From: Calliopum simillimum
Lineage: Eukaryota; Arthropoda; Insecta; Diptera; Lauxaniidae
Reading direction: 5' to 3'
Length of the DNA stretch: 64,000 nucleotides
Assembly (NCBI GenBank): GCA_951812925.1
Contig: OX638370.1
Coordinates: forward strand, 47,495,948 to 47,559,947
The translations under genes were made by a program, and so were the position numbers. Positions 13,101-28,100 of this stretch are shown here, in pieces. The notes beneath the pieces are model-generated. The model made no database searches and had not been told where the DNA came from. It was given only the letters and a program-made list of their open reading frames with translations. How positions within the stretch are numbered: position 1 is the stretch's first letter; every line of letters starts with the position of its first letter.

Positions 13101-16100
13101 AAGATCATATTTACAATGAGCATTAATTTGATTGAGTACGGTTTTCTTAAATCTTCAATTTGAACGGGGACTTAAGCTGGCATTGAGGCTTGAAGCCGTG
13201 TTGAAAGAGAGACAGTGTGCCTGCTTCAAAGAAACACGACGAAAGAGTGCCTTTTATCTTATCACCCAATGAACTAAAGGTGTAAATTAAGAGAGATATA
13301 AAGAAAAAGAGCTGAAGCTACAATTATTATTGTGTGAAAAAGAGAAAGAAAGAAAAAGAGTGCATTTATGTGTGTGTGTGAGAGAGAGAGATAGAGAGCG
13401 TGGTGCTTCACAGCAAGCAAAACAAAATTCACGTTAAAAGCATATGAAAGTCGACTTGGACTTTGGACTGCGACCCAAACAAAAATTGGACTTTGGACTT
13501 TTAGTTGCGAGCGCTACGGTTGTTAAATGCCGCTGGTTGTTTCGGTTTAATTTTTTTGTTCGTTTTACGTGTAAAGCCGAGTTTTTTTTTTTTTCTTTTA
13601 AATGGCCGAGAGAGAAAAATAAAACTAAAATGTAGGAAAAACAAAGGCAGAACAAGTTGAAGAAGAATACTTATTACTAATGAGTAGGTATACAAAATAT
13701 GTATGTATGAATGTATACAATTTTAAGCTCCGATTGCGAAAGAAACTCTGATATTGCGAAATTTCCCAACAGTGGGAGTTCCGGGTTGATGTAAGAATTG
13801 ACTTCGAAGTACATATATGTAAATGTAAGTGTACCCTCTATGGCTGTTCCGAAAATGCGTTTACAAAAGTTAACAAACTTCAAAGCTCCCTTCAGATTGT
13901 ACGAATTCCATAGTATGGAATTAATACTATAACCCCCAAAGGAAGTCGAAAAAACTATTTGTATGGCATGGCACTTTTTACCTTTTTTTATATGAATATG
14001 CGAAAAGACTTTCGTGTCCCCTTTTTGTCGGGTTTTAAGCTACTCCTCCCCCCAGGTTTTACGAACAACCTATACTTTTCGTAGAGTAGACTTGGGGGCT
14101 CACGTTGTAGTTCGATTAGTTAATAAATCTGTTGGAGTTCGAACAATTGCTTTTCGTTTATAATTTTTGCATTTTTGACATTTGACAAATAACATTGCTT
14201 CTTTTCAAAAATATTCACATAAGCCAATCCGAACAAACTGGGGAGTATGAATTGAATTTAGTATTCGAATAGAAATGGTTTCCGAATCGAGTACACAGAG
14301 TACTACAGAGTAACCCCGTGATATCCCCAGTGCTCGACTATTGCATTAACTGTTTCATATTTAATTAATTAATTATTTAAGTAATTACTTTAGAGATGTC
14401 TTAAAAATGATGTTGAAATGTGAAAAATTGATTTTGCAGTTTTTATGATATCACTCTGACAACCTGATTTTCCACTTTTATTAAATATTTTAATATAAAA
14501 CGATAAAAAAATAAATATATATATTCCGAATTTACCTAAATATGTAAATGTTGCGCTTTCGTTGCTTTAAGAATACAAAACACAGCAAAACATACAATCT
14601 TACAGATTGTTTTTATCTCTCCCGTCCCTGTTTATTTTTATTTTTATTTCGTCTTTTACTTTGTTCAAGCAGACAGACTTTGTAAATAAAAACGAATAAA
14701 AATCGTTCAAAAGCAGACAAAGTGTTGATCGCGGAGAACTGTGGGGCTGTGAGATGTGTGTGGGTTTTGTTCACATTTCTCGTACAACCGGCACGTGCTC
14801 AGCGAATGATCAGCAGTAGAGATCGCTAGTCGTTTATCATATGGATGGCTGTGATAATTAACGCAGTTGTTGTGGCGTTAGAAGGGGAAACGTGTTAGCG
14901 TACTGCCTACTGACTGGATGCATGAGGAAGAAAATTGTGCGCTAGCTGCTTGACAATGAAGCATTTTCTAACATATGGTACTCATAGATCAATATACTTT
15001 AGTGCAATATATATAATGAACAAAAGTTTAATATTTTGATCACATTATTTCAATATACTTTAGACTGGCTCACTTTGTATATTCACTTTGACGGAGGAGT
15101 GGCATATATAGAAAAGTATATGTATTCTTGATCAGCGTCACCTCCTGAGTCGATATAGCCATGTCCATCTGTCTGCCTGGCTGGCTGGCTGGGTGACCGG
15201 CTGTGTATGGAAATACATTTTTTGGGAAAACTGAGCAAGATAATTCAATAAAATTTGGTACACTACCTACGTCGTCAAAGTTAGCTAGTGGGATTGAAAA
15301 TGAGTGAAACCGGTCAACGGACACGCCTACCGCTCATAAAAAAAATATTTTCAAAATGCAACTTTAGAAGCATTTTTCACGACAATACAAACAAAATACA
15401 CATGAATACTACGAATTGTAAGCGCAAGCTCTGAGCAAAAACAAGGCAAATTTAGACATAAGGGCGTGGCACCTCCCATATAAGCAAAAGTTTCAGAACT
15501 CTATACTGAAAGCGTTTTTTGGGATAATCAAACTAAATTTTACACAAACGCTAAAAACTATAAATGCAAGCTTTCAACTAAAACTGGGTGAAATCAGACA
15601 AGACTGAGTGGCACCTCCCATATAAGCAAAAGTTTCAAAATGATATACTGAAAAAGTTTTCTGGGATGATAACACTTAATTTCAATTTCAATTTATTGAT
15701 GAATTTCATAGGTACATTAAGAACAAACTTCTTTTAGGTACTTCAAAGTTGGAAAAATAAGTATGAAATAAAAATGCTTATAATATTATAAAATTGATAA
15801 GTAGATAATTATATAATTTAAATTACGTATATAACTTAAAAATACATTGAGCCAATCTTAAAAACAAAAAAAATTACACAAAAAAAAAAATAATAATAAC
15901 AATTTTAAGAAATTAATATGATAATAATGACCGAGGATACAATACATACTAAGAGAAAAGGTTGAAATTGAAATTAAATTGATAACACTTAATTTCACTC
16001 AAATGTTAAGGACTATAAATCCACGCTCTAAGTTAAAACTAGACGAACTCGGACAAGAGGGCGTGGCACCTCCCATATAAGCAAAAGCTTCAAAACGCTA

Positions 16101-19100
16101 TACTGAAAGCGTTTTTTGAGATAATCGAACTAAATTTTATTCAGATACTAAGAACTATAAATCCAAGCTCTGAGCAAAAACTAGGTGAACTCGGACAAGA
16201 CTGCGTGGCACTTCCCATATAAGCAAAATTTTCAAAATGCTGCAGTGTAGAGTATTTAATATTTGGCCAGGCCAAAGGTAACACCCTTACTAGTTTAATT
16301 CTAAGGTCTCAAAACATTTATGATTTATTTTGTAGAAAGCATTATTATTTTAAGATAGATATACTTAAAAAATGCCACTTTTTCTGGGGGTAGTGAAAAA
16401 ATTGTCAATTTATAATAATATTTGCAAAAGTTTTAGCCATCTCAAAATTCTTTTCTATGTGTTCAAGTGCAACATATTGTATGAGTAACATTTGTATATA
16501 CCGAAGATTTATACAAAAAAATTAATGCTGATAGAATGCAATGAATATTGATCGAAGATGCACGAAGAAATTTATTCGATGGGCTTTTTGTAAAAGACAC
16601 ATGTTTTACTCAATATTTATCTACACAATTTGATATGAAAACGATAAAAGAATATAAATGTATAGGCTGAGCTTCGAAAAGTATGTATTTTTCAAAGAAA
16701 ATTGCTTCTCTAGAATTTTTACAATAATTAACGTTGTGCTGAAGAAATTCACAAAAATATATCTGCATACTACACAGAAAAAAAAAAAAATTTTATAATT
16801 TTTGCAGCGGAAATCGTTTAAAAAATTACTGAACTTTGGTTAATCTTCGTTCATTCTACCTATACATATGAATTTATTAAAAACTGCCTAAACATTTTAT
16901 AAAAATTTCAAAGTTGCTTAGGAGTAAATATTTGCTATTAGCATAGTAAAATTATCAAACATGATAGTAAAAATTATTACACAGGAATGCAATTTTTTTT
17001 ATTTTTGTTTTTTAAGCCTATTATATGTTTATTAAAAAAAGAGAAACAATAAAATAAAATAAAGAAATCTGTATAAATGAAAAAAAAAAGAATAAAATAA
17101 AAAAAAGTAAATAAATTATAAATTATCTTAAAATTGTTTATATGATTTTTTATAGAAGTTATATCATTTATTATAAAAATCGTTAAGCTGCTGCCTAGTA
17201 TTTCTTAACCTAATTGACAACTAGATCTGTCATTTGCACGAATTTTATGTACTGTTTCTGGTAATTTTTATTTATTTTTTCTTTCCGTGTAGGGTAACCT
17301 TAGCTGTGTTAAGCGAAATTACAAAAGCAATAAAGAAGTGAAAATACAAACGCATTGCACAGCACATTTTCACCATTAATGCGTGCCAATTTGGATCAGT
17401 GCAATTATTTCCATCGTTGTCTACATACAAACATACATACATACGAGTACATGCATTCATTTGCAATGCATCGTTTCAAAGTCCAGAGTCCAAAGTCTAC
17501 CAGTCCGAAATTCTATTCTCAAACTACTTAAGTATTTTTAGATATGCAATAACAATACAAATTTATTTTTTCTTGTTGACATGGCTGCCGATGTGTTCTT
17601 GCGTGCCAGATTGATGATTTTGACGGTAAATATTTGGGTTTTTTTTTTTTTGTTTTCTTTACGAATTTCTATCACTTTCAATGCACTTTCAAATTCGTTT
17701 TGCAATACTGTGATAATTTCACTCACAATCCAACGCAAAAAAAAAAAATACACATGTTACGGAGATTCTAATTAACTTTGGCATTTTTGACTAAAAATCA
17801 AAACAACTTATAGGCGTATTCATTTCGGTATTCGTTTATCGATGAAATGGATCCACAGATAAATAAATCCGTTTAAATATTACTTTATACCCCATAAATA
17901 TCCCTTCATACTAGATATTCATAATAGTTGACATTTTGGGTTCGTGACTCTGTCTCTGAACTAAGGATATGGCATACCTTTCTGGGATTGCATGCCAAAA
18001 TTGTAATTGTCAAGTGTCATATGCTTGAAATGGAGACATGCCTGAAACGTTTATTTAAGTCAATATGTTTAAATATTTTTTATTATTCGGTTTCTTTTTA
18101 TTTTGGTTGCGGTAGTTACTGCACTAATTCGTAAATACCCCTAATATCGATCAATTCAATTTGAAAATCAAGGAATCGTTGAATTATCTCATACAAAGTA
18201 CACACTTACTACATATCTAGCCCAATCGTAATTTGACCGCATAGACTTTGAACGTGGCGCATAAATTTTATTTGATTTATCTAAACATTAAAAGCTAGCG
18301 TAATTGCGATAAAGCTATCATGATACTTAGCATTTCATTTTTTAAGTATTATTGATAGGTAGGTAATAAACAAAATATTCATAGAAAAGAAAAAGAGTAC
18401 AACAAAGGAAAGAAAATTATGTTTTTTCTTTAATTTGAAGACAAATTATCGCCATAATAATCGCTTGTTTGACCGATATAATTTTTTCCACTTAATGCCA
18501 TCAATTCTACGCCATCATGTGAACTTTTCATGAAAACTGAGCCCAATTTTGTTAATATTATTTAGATATTACTTTTATGGACTTATTCCACTTTCAAAAA
18601 AACCTATTCACATTTTGTCTGACAGAAATAGTATTTAAACCAAATATGAAAATGCATTATCAAGACAGGACATTTTAAGTTTCGCCCTAGCTCTGAATCA
18701 AATCTTAAATCTCTGTGTTAATGTTTAACAATATTCGTGAAAATTTCACGATAGTGTCTTCTGTTTGCAATTATCGTCATTAGGTACCAATTGATTTTAA
18801 ATTAACCTTTAAATTTTAAGAATCGTTTCATTTTTGGGTATGTATCCATTAAACAAGAAAGTCTTTATTTGTATGTAACTTTTCGGATCCTAGAGATAAT
18901 GTTTTGCGAAAAACTTAAATTTAAGCCATAAACCTCTAAAGAAGCCAATTAACCAGATAACTACTTATTTTCAAGTGTTGTAAGTACATATTAATTTTCT
19001 GATATTGCAATAATACAATAAAAAGTAAAGAATTCAGGAAAGTGTCGTGTTGGCTTTGAAAATTTATTTGGCGTTGTCAATTTCTTGTTGTAATTTCTAA

Positions 19101-22100
19101 TATTATTCGTCTTTAAACTGCAAATTTAATTTAGAAAAGAAATTATTTACATACAAAATATATTTTAGAAAAACAATAGTCCAAACTACATATACATTAG
19201 GGTGGGCCAAATTGTATGGAGGAAATTTTATCGACCTCGGCTACCCCCCTATGTGAAAGTTTATTCAATTCTATGAATATTTGCCCAAAGAACTATATCT
19301 CTGCGTTCAACTTTAGTTCGGCGCATTTTTGATCGAAAATTGTACCTTTCATCAATATTTTTTTTTTGTTTTCATACTAAATTTTAAAATTTTTTATAAA
19401 GACAAAAGTAATGTCATTATATGATTTGGGTGGTATTCTGTCAGTAATCAATTAAATTGGGTTTTGTTTGCATAAAAAGTTCACTTGATGGAGTGGAATT
19501 GATGCTATATATTCAAAAAAATGATATGGGTCAAATAGCCGATTATTATGACCGACTTTCAAAATAAACGATTCATATTTTTGGATGAATTTTTTCAAAC
19601 AAAACACCAACCTAGGCTGAAAGTTCATTCAATTCTATGAATATTTGCCCAAGGAACCATACCTCTACGTTCAACTTTAGTTTGGCGCATTTTCAATTGA
19701 AAATTTTACCTTGCGTTCAATATTTATTTTTATGCTTAATTTTCAAAATTCCTATAGAGACAAAAGTAATATCATAATATGTTTTGGCTGGTATTCTGTC
19801 AGTAATCAATAAAATTGGGTTTTGTTTTTACGAAAAGTTTACTTAATAGCGTGGAATTGATTATATTTATTCCAAAAAATTATATCGGTCAAATCATATA
19901 TATTTATTATAAACGATTCATATTTTTACATAGATTTTTGGTATATTGTTCTGTAAAATTAAAAAAAGCGGCTAATTTATTTCCTAAAACTGCCCCTAGA
20001 TGTTGCCCTGGAAAAAAATGAGTGTAAGATTCTGCATCCTAGCATCCAAAAATGCTTGGGTTGGTGTTTCGATTGAAAAAATCCATGTAAAAATATGACT
20101 CGATTATTTTGAAATCGGTCAAATACCGATATATATTTTTTGGAATAAATATAATCAATTTCACGCTATCAAGTAAACTTTTCGTAAAAACAAAACCAAA
20201 TTTTATTGATTACTGACAGAATACCAGCCAAAACATATTATGATATTACTTTTGTCTCTATAGGAATTTTGAAAATTAAGCATAAAAATAAATATTGAAC
20301 GCAAGGTAAAATTTTCAATTGAAAATGCGCCGAACTAAAGTTGAACGTAGCGGTATGGTCCCTTGGGCAAATATTCATAGAATTGAATGAACTTTTAGCC
20401 TAGGTTGGTGTTTTGTTTGAAAAAATTCATCTAAAAATATGAATCGTTTATTTTGAAAGTCGGTCATAATAAACGGCTATTTGACCCATATCATTTTTTT
20501 AGATGTATAGCATCAATTCCACACCATCAAGTAAACTTTTTATGCAAACAGAACCCAATTTAATTGATTACTGACACAATACCAGCCAAATCATATAATG
20601 ACATTACTTTTGTCTTTATAAAAATTTTTAAAATTTAGTATGAAAACAAAAAAAAAATATTGATGAAAGGTACAATTTTCGATCAAAAATGCGCCGAACT
20701 AAAGTTGAACGCAGAAGTATAGTTCCTTGGGCAAATATTCATAGAATTGAATGAACTTTCACATAGGGGGGTAGCCGAGATCAGTTTTCAAATCGGCCCA
20801 CCCTAATATACATACATACATATATATTCTGTAAAACGCTTAAAGCAGGAAGTTAGTGGCTAAGTGGCTAAGTGGCTATTTGACTAGACTAATAAATTGT
20901 TTTCGATTTTTGCTATTGCGAGTAACTTGCTGACTCATTTAGAATATCCGTATGTGGTAACAAGCTGTTCATTACGATCATTTATTTCGCTTATGCAATT
21001 TAGTTTTGTCATTAATTGTTTTTTGAAACTTAGTAGGGTATTATGCATTATGTTGACTTTATTCTGTCTGTAATGTGAAGAAACTCCTTACACGCCGCTT
21101 TTATTTGCAATGTATCTAAATAAAACGAAAAACTCGTGCTTAAACTAGGATTTCTCAACGTTTCGTTCCCTGAAATTTTCACCGAAGTTCGGAATTTTTT
21201 ATTTTTTATTTTTTTTTTGATGTATACGTGACTATTTGCACAATGAGACGTTGACATGCAACGTAACTTTTAATGTAATAGAAACGTTTTTATCGTAACA
21301 AAATGTCATTAGCAAAAAAAAAAAAATATATAATGTTATGTGAAAATTTCAAAACTTACCAAACTCATACTCACTAAAAAAAAATTAACTAATTTCCAAA
21401 AAAGAAAGAAATTTATTCGCTCTATGATTAACGTGTGATGTGATTTGAAAAGATTTGCATAAGAACATATCTCACAAAGAACTACAAGGTGATTTTAAGT
21501 ATATATTTTAATATTCTGTATATAATTTAATGTCAAAATTACATGGTAACATATCTTGTATCACAATTTCATTAAAAAATTTAAATTTCAGATTTGATTT
21601 CTCAAACCAACAAATATTAATGTTTTTTTCATATAAGTATTTCCATTGTCTTAAAATAAAGATACTTAAATTCAAAGTAATAAGAACTTTGAAGTTTTCA
21701 ATTGTAACTTCAAACGCCAACGGAGAAAAAATATGGTTCGTACTACTTTATTTCTAGAAAAGTTTACTAGGATTTCAAGTCAGAATAGTGACTACTCCCC
21801 AATTAAGTAAATTTTACTTTACTGTTTTAGTCAGTTCAGAATTTTCGAATAACCTTACAGTATAATAATTTTTTTGAAAAAATTGTAATGATATTTACCT
21901 TACTGTAAAGTTCAAACAAACTAAGAAAAAAGAATTATGAATTATGACTCCAAGGACGCTAGATTACACATTCAACCTAAACTTCGCTACGGCGATCTTC
22001 AATGTAAAAGTTATTACAGTATAACCATTTTTCTTTTTCTTTTCCTTTGGAGCTTACGAATTACAAATAATCTCCATCAGACTCGTCATGAAAACTGCAA

Positions 22101-25100
22101 CTAGATTCCCAATCTGAAGAGGTTGATAAATACATTAGTTTTTGAGGCTTTTTTCTTTGGTGGTCCATATCACCCGCAGCACGTGTTGGTGAAATAAATG
22201 GTTTTTTTTATCAAAAACTCTTGTGGTAAATAAACTAGTTTTTGCTTTTAAATTATAAATGGTATTCACTGACTTTATATAATTAATACTTTATTTAAAA
22301 ACACGATGTCTTTTTAGTGAATTAATGAAATTTACTCACTAGAAAAAATTAATCGCAAAACATTTTTTTAGAAAAAACAACTTCGCAGCAACATGCGACT
22401 TCACCGAACGCTTAAATCGCACTGATATAAGCTTTAGGTATTGGCGTAAAGTTTGAACATAAATAACGGTAAATCCTATGTATGTAATGAGAAATAATCG
22501 TGTGGTCCATATTACCCGCGTAGTCCATGTTTCCCTCCCTTGCCCTATATATTTTTTTGTTTGTTTGGTACTTTACTGTAACTTTCAGGAAGTGAATCCT
22601 GCTGTTCAAAATAAAATTTCGTCATAGATATCAAAAATTTTGTATTTTTTTTGTTTTTCATAAAATTTCCCAACGTTGAATCATAAATATTTTAGTATAT
22701 TTCCATATGATGACAATTTTGATGATTAATTCAATTTTGTTTTATATATTTCATTAGAATTGTTTCATTAGCCAGCATTACATTATTAAACTAATCGTAT
22801 TGGTCATACATACTAGCTAAATAGATAAAATATTAATCAAAAAATATTATTTTGACCGCATATTTTATCAAAGCATAATCAGATTAAAAGAAGCATTTTA
22901 ACCACAGTAAACCACTACCTTAATTTAAGATAAAGAAAATATGATAAATATTAATAAAATTAATTGATTTGTCAAAATTATAAATAGCAATTGCCTATTA
23001 ATTCCGGGAATTATCGCTATGTCGCTCTATTACCTCAAAGCTTATCTTTTTTATAGAAAAGTATGAGTTTTACCAACACAAAATTATATATGTATCTACT
23101 ATTACCAATTAAAATTATTTTTACTAAGCATCGATTGTTGCGTACTTGTACCAACAACTGAAATTTATCTTTAGGTCAAGGTTGTAATTTTATAGAATTT
23201 AGTAAACATTTGTTATCCATTGTTCAGATTTTCTTTTTTATTTCATTCAAAAACTAATTTATTGCAAAATTTCCTTTTATGTAGAAAATGCCAAATTTGG
23301 CTGAACTACAAGCTTTCATTGGTTTTACATGCACAAAAAATGCAATTTCCTCTACCCAAAACCATTACTTGGCTAAGATACTTTTGTAGTACGTACATAC
23401 ACTTGCGTTGAGTTTATTTGCCAATTTAATCAGCAACACACTTAAATTGCATCGCAAACAGGCAGGAAAATAAGCACTCAAAACTGGAGTTTGTAAGCAA
23501 AAAAAATAAAATGAAAAAAAAAAAATCACGAAAAAATGCACACGAAAGTGGAAGTCTACCAAAAATTTGTTTATGCCAAAATTTTGCTTCAAAGCCAAAA
23601 AAGTTTTGTTCTACATTTCGTATTTTAAGGACGATAGAGTAACAAAGTATTTAATTAAAATCATATTAAATTTACTTATTATAATACAGATGTACCTAGG
23701 TATTAATAAAATTAAAAAACTATTTGGCATCAGACACTTAATGAATAAAACTTGTAATTTAAAATTAATTCCTTCTAGAAAATGTATATATGGCTCAAGC
23801 GTTTAAACTAAAAAAAAAACATAATTTACTGCACTGAAGAGCTAAAACCGTTAATGTTTTCAATTTATCGGATTTTAAATATGCAGAATCATATTCTAAA
23901 TCAAGCTAATCGAACACGTACATTTCAAAAAAATATTATAAATAGAACAACCAAACATTAAAAGACTACAATACTTTAATTATATTACTTAAAATCAGTG
24001 ATATTTCATTTGCCATTGATTTTTAATGTATAATAAATCCAATTTTTTTTTTTTTGTATAAGTATTTTTTCATAAATGATAAACGCCATTTTTTGCGAGC
24101 TTAAATAATTATTAAAGAAATACAACGAAAGAATACAAATTGAAAAATACCATGAGTTGTTAAAATTCCTGTTTGCGCAATCAGTAATATTGTTTAATGT
24201 TCTTGTTTTGCCATATGGCTTTTTACCTGACTGTATTATTTTTATTATTTTATTATTTCGTAGTTGTTGTTCTTCTTCTTGTTCGAAATGCTAATTAAAT
24301 TTGCGAGATCGTGCAAAATAGAAATCAAAAATGGCGAAACTTTGATGTTATTAAACTGATAATAAAAGTTTTTTTAACACCTTTTTTGTAAGTATTTTTT
24401 ATTTTTTTGTATTTAAGCGTATGTACAAGAGTAACTGTTTAAATTAAATAGAAAGATTAGAATAATCAAATACACAGTGTATTTTTTTGGAAGGATTTCT
24501 GATTAGTAGGAATTGGTGGGTCCCTGTTTTGGAATATCAATTGATTGGGTTAATTAAATGAGGTACAATTTTTCTTTCTTTTTTTAATTTTTAATGTCAT
24601 TTGTAAACATTTTTCAGAAAAAATAATAAAAAAAAAAATGCACACGTATTCCTTGGACAATTCTAAGCATTTTATGTCATGTACACTATTTCGTACGATG
24701 CCTCCGTCTTGAGTTAAATAAGCGTTTTGCCTTCCACGGGGCTGCTGAGCAGCTTTGTTCTAACTTTTAACTGACTGACTGACATAAATGTTTTTAGTAT
24801 GCATAACACAATCTGTATGACAATTTTCAGCCTTTAGAAATTAATTTGATTACCATCGAAATCATGACATGTTAGAGAGCATATATCAGCCGCCTGTTCT
24901 AAAGTTCGCTTGACTGACCGACAGTTTATGTGTGTACACAATAGCTGAGTTTCTTTTGACGCGTATATACAATTGTGGATATTTTTAAACTGCGATAACC
25001 CATGAACAGTGAGTCGCACAAAAAAACTCTAAGGTACTTTTTTATGGAGAATCACGTTCTCTTTCATTTTATGTTTAAAACAATTAATCCTTTGGGAGTT

Positions 25101-28100
25101 ATTCTACAAAAACTGGTTAAGCGCCGATAAACGGCAAAAAATCACTTTTTTTAAATAACTTCTAAACAACAATTTTTTTTTTACAAAAGATTAAAATTAT
25201 TTGTAGAGCATGCCTGAAAATGACCCTCGGAGTTTTTATCGTACGACGCACCGATCATAAGTTATCGCAATTTGAAAATTACCACAATTGTATATACGCG
25301 TCAAAAAAACACGACTAATTACTATAACCAACTGTAACACAACCAGCTTTTACAAACGCAGTCATTTTTAAGCGCTGGCTCTTAGACTATTCGGTCAGTA
25401 TGTAAGTTATTCCATTGTTTTTCTATTTTATTTTTAATAACTACATTAAAATATTAACATTATGTTATAATAAAGCAAGAAAAACTAAATATTACAATTA
25501 ACAATATTTACTCTACACAAATAAGAAACTCATTGATAGATAGCTACCCTCAGATCACTTTTATATGGATTCCAGGCCATTCTTGCATCTCTGGTAGTGA
25601 GCTTGCAGATCAAGCAGCAAAATATTATATAAAAACATATCTCACAAAAAAAAAGTTCTCAACATTTTATTCATCTTCTAACTGGTACCACTCCATCAAT
25701 TCTAGCAAACTCACAATTAAAGATTTTTTTAAAATCAGTTGTATTAAAAAGGTCAGATATTATAAACTTCTAAAGAATCTGACTTGATAGCTCTTTTGAT
25801 AAACCATAGTTTGACTTTACCATGCTCTTGTCAAGTATCTCCACATAATTATTGTACCCAAATTTTTACTAATTGTCCCTTATTTAAATATCCCATACAA
25901 TTGATATTCCAAAACAGGGACCCACCCATTCCTACTAATCAGAAGTCTCTCCGAAAAAAATATAACTGATATTATAAATTTTTCGAAACTCCTCTTTCTA
26001 CTGGATTATAACCTTCTAATTTTCTTATTAATTGTTAATAAATAAGTAAAATTTAAAACAAAGTTATAAGTAATAATAATGAACTTTAGCATTGTACATA
26101 GAATCATTACAATTACACAATTGCATTAGATTTATTTGAATTTTAGAAAATAAAGTTCACAGAAAATTATTTACTTATTTACTCTACAACGTGTTTATTT
26201 GTTAAAAAAGCGTATCTGATATTTTTGTTGACCACATTTGGTGTACCATGAAAATTGACTACTTTAAATGCCTTTACCTTGCGTTTTTATTTCTATTGCG
26301 TTCTAAAATTTTGCATTAACTTTATTTTTTATCGGATGCGTTTTTTTTTTTTTTTGCTTTGCTGCAGTTAGTTAAACTGTATTGCGATAGTTGTTTACTT
26401 TTTAACAAACTGACATATAAAACTAGTAAAACTCCCAGGGAATAACAATTGAAAACATTTTCTACGAAGACGTTACAACTCGCACGTTCACCGTACTAAC
26501 TGTTGCTTTGCTCACGAAAATATTATATTAAGGGGATTCCTGAAAACGTGTAAAAGCCTCGAAAACCTCGTAAACTCGCAAATGTTGTCAAAATCAATAT
26601 GAAATTTGACATTTTTACGAGTTTACGAGGAATCCCCTCAGTATAAAAAAAAAGTTTACTAGGCCTCGAAAACTTTCGACGCAAATTCGATTCGTAAATA
26701 GCCTCGAAAAAGTGCGAGAGCGATTGTTGTCAAATAAATGTATTGAAAAAATATTTTTTGTTTTGAAAATTGTATTTGAATTGAATATTTTTCAAATTAT
26801 ATGCCAGCTGATACGCTGCTTACACGTTTTCAGAAACTTTCGAGTTTTTCATGGCTTACGAGATTAAAGGTATCCCCTTAATATAAATTATGTAGGTACT
26901 TTCATATTCATATTTCATTCAAAGATTTCATCTTTTTAGCTTTAGATATTGGTCCGAAAATCGCGAATGTTCCGATCTTTTCGAGTTGTCTTTACGGAAA
27001 AAATTATAAACTTTGTGAATTGTTCTGAATTAAATAGAATTTAAACTTTGTTCACCACGTTCTTTAAAGCAGATTGTGGTCGCAAAAATTTCGTAAATGA
27101 AAACGTTCCAGTAAGGTTATTTAAAATACTAAATGGATAACTTTCACGAAACTCCAAACAGAAAAATTTTGCAGCTTGTCCACCGATTTAGTGAAAAATC
27201 TATGTACATATTGTAATGCAGTACAAAAATTTTTCATCCTTTTTGTACTATCGGACAAAGGGGTGTGGCACCTCCCATATAAGCAAATGTTTCAAAATGC
27301 TATAATGAAAGAGTTTTTTGAGATAATCCAACCAAATTTCACTCAAATACTAAAGACTATAAATGCACGCTCTAAGCTAAAACAAGACGAACTAGGACAA
27401 GAGGGCGTGGTATCTCCTATATAAGCGAAAGCTTCAAAACACTATACTGAAAACGTTTTTTTAGATTATCCAACCAAATTTCACTCAGACACTAAGAACT
27501 ATAAATGCAAGCTCTGAGCAAAAGCTGGGTGAACTCAGACAAGAGGGCGTGGCACCTCCCATATGAGCAAAATTTCAAAAATACTGCAGTGTATGGTATC
27601 TAATGTTTGGTCAGGCCAAAAGTTACACCCTTACTAGGTTTTATTTAACTTTTCTAAATTTTCGAAAATTCTTGTTTTTAAATTTAATTTTGAAAGCACC
27701 AAGGTCAGCATGAGACCCGAAAACTGACATGCCTAAGTTCAAAAAAGCTGAAAATTTTGTGTCAAATACTTTGTATCTCCAATCAACCCAAAAATATATA
27801 TATTTTTCCAACCACTTTAACGCATTGCTCCTTTTGTTTTCGACTTTTGACTGTACACATTTGCGAAGTTGAACATGGCTAAAGCGCAATATAATATACA
27901 GATGTATAAGGTATACGCGCATAGAACAGAACCAAATAGAATAAACAAAAAGAAACTAAAACAAATGTTTTTTTTGCTTTAGTATCTAGATAAATAGTAT
28001 TATTTTGCTTAGTAGCTTTTTTGTTGTTCCTTTTTTTATTTTTAACTCAAGTCAAATCAAGTTGTTTTCAAGACTTTTTCTTATGTTGTAGGTATCTACA

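Noticed and set aside
13366..13400. Repeat tract considered as a possible CRISPR-like or minisatellite array
   Set aside because: It is a plain TG/AG microsatellite without spacers. No CRISPR array occurs in the window.
16772..17290. Possible MITE with ACACRGAAA ends
   Set aside because: The end match rests mainly on poly(A)/poly(T), with no target duplication, so it is only mentioned inside the surrounding stretch.
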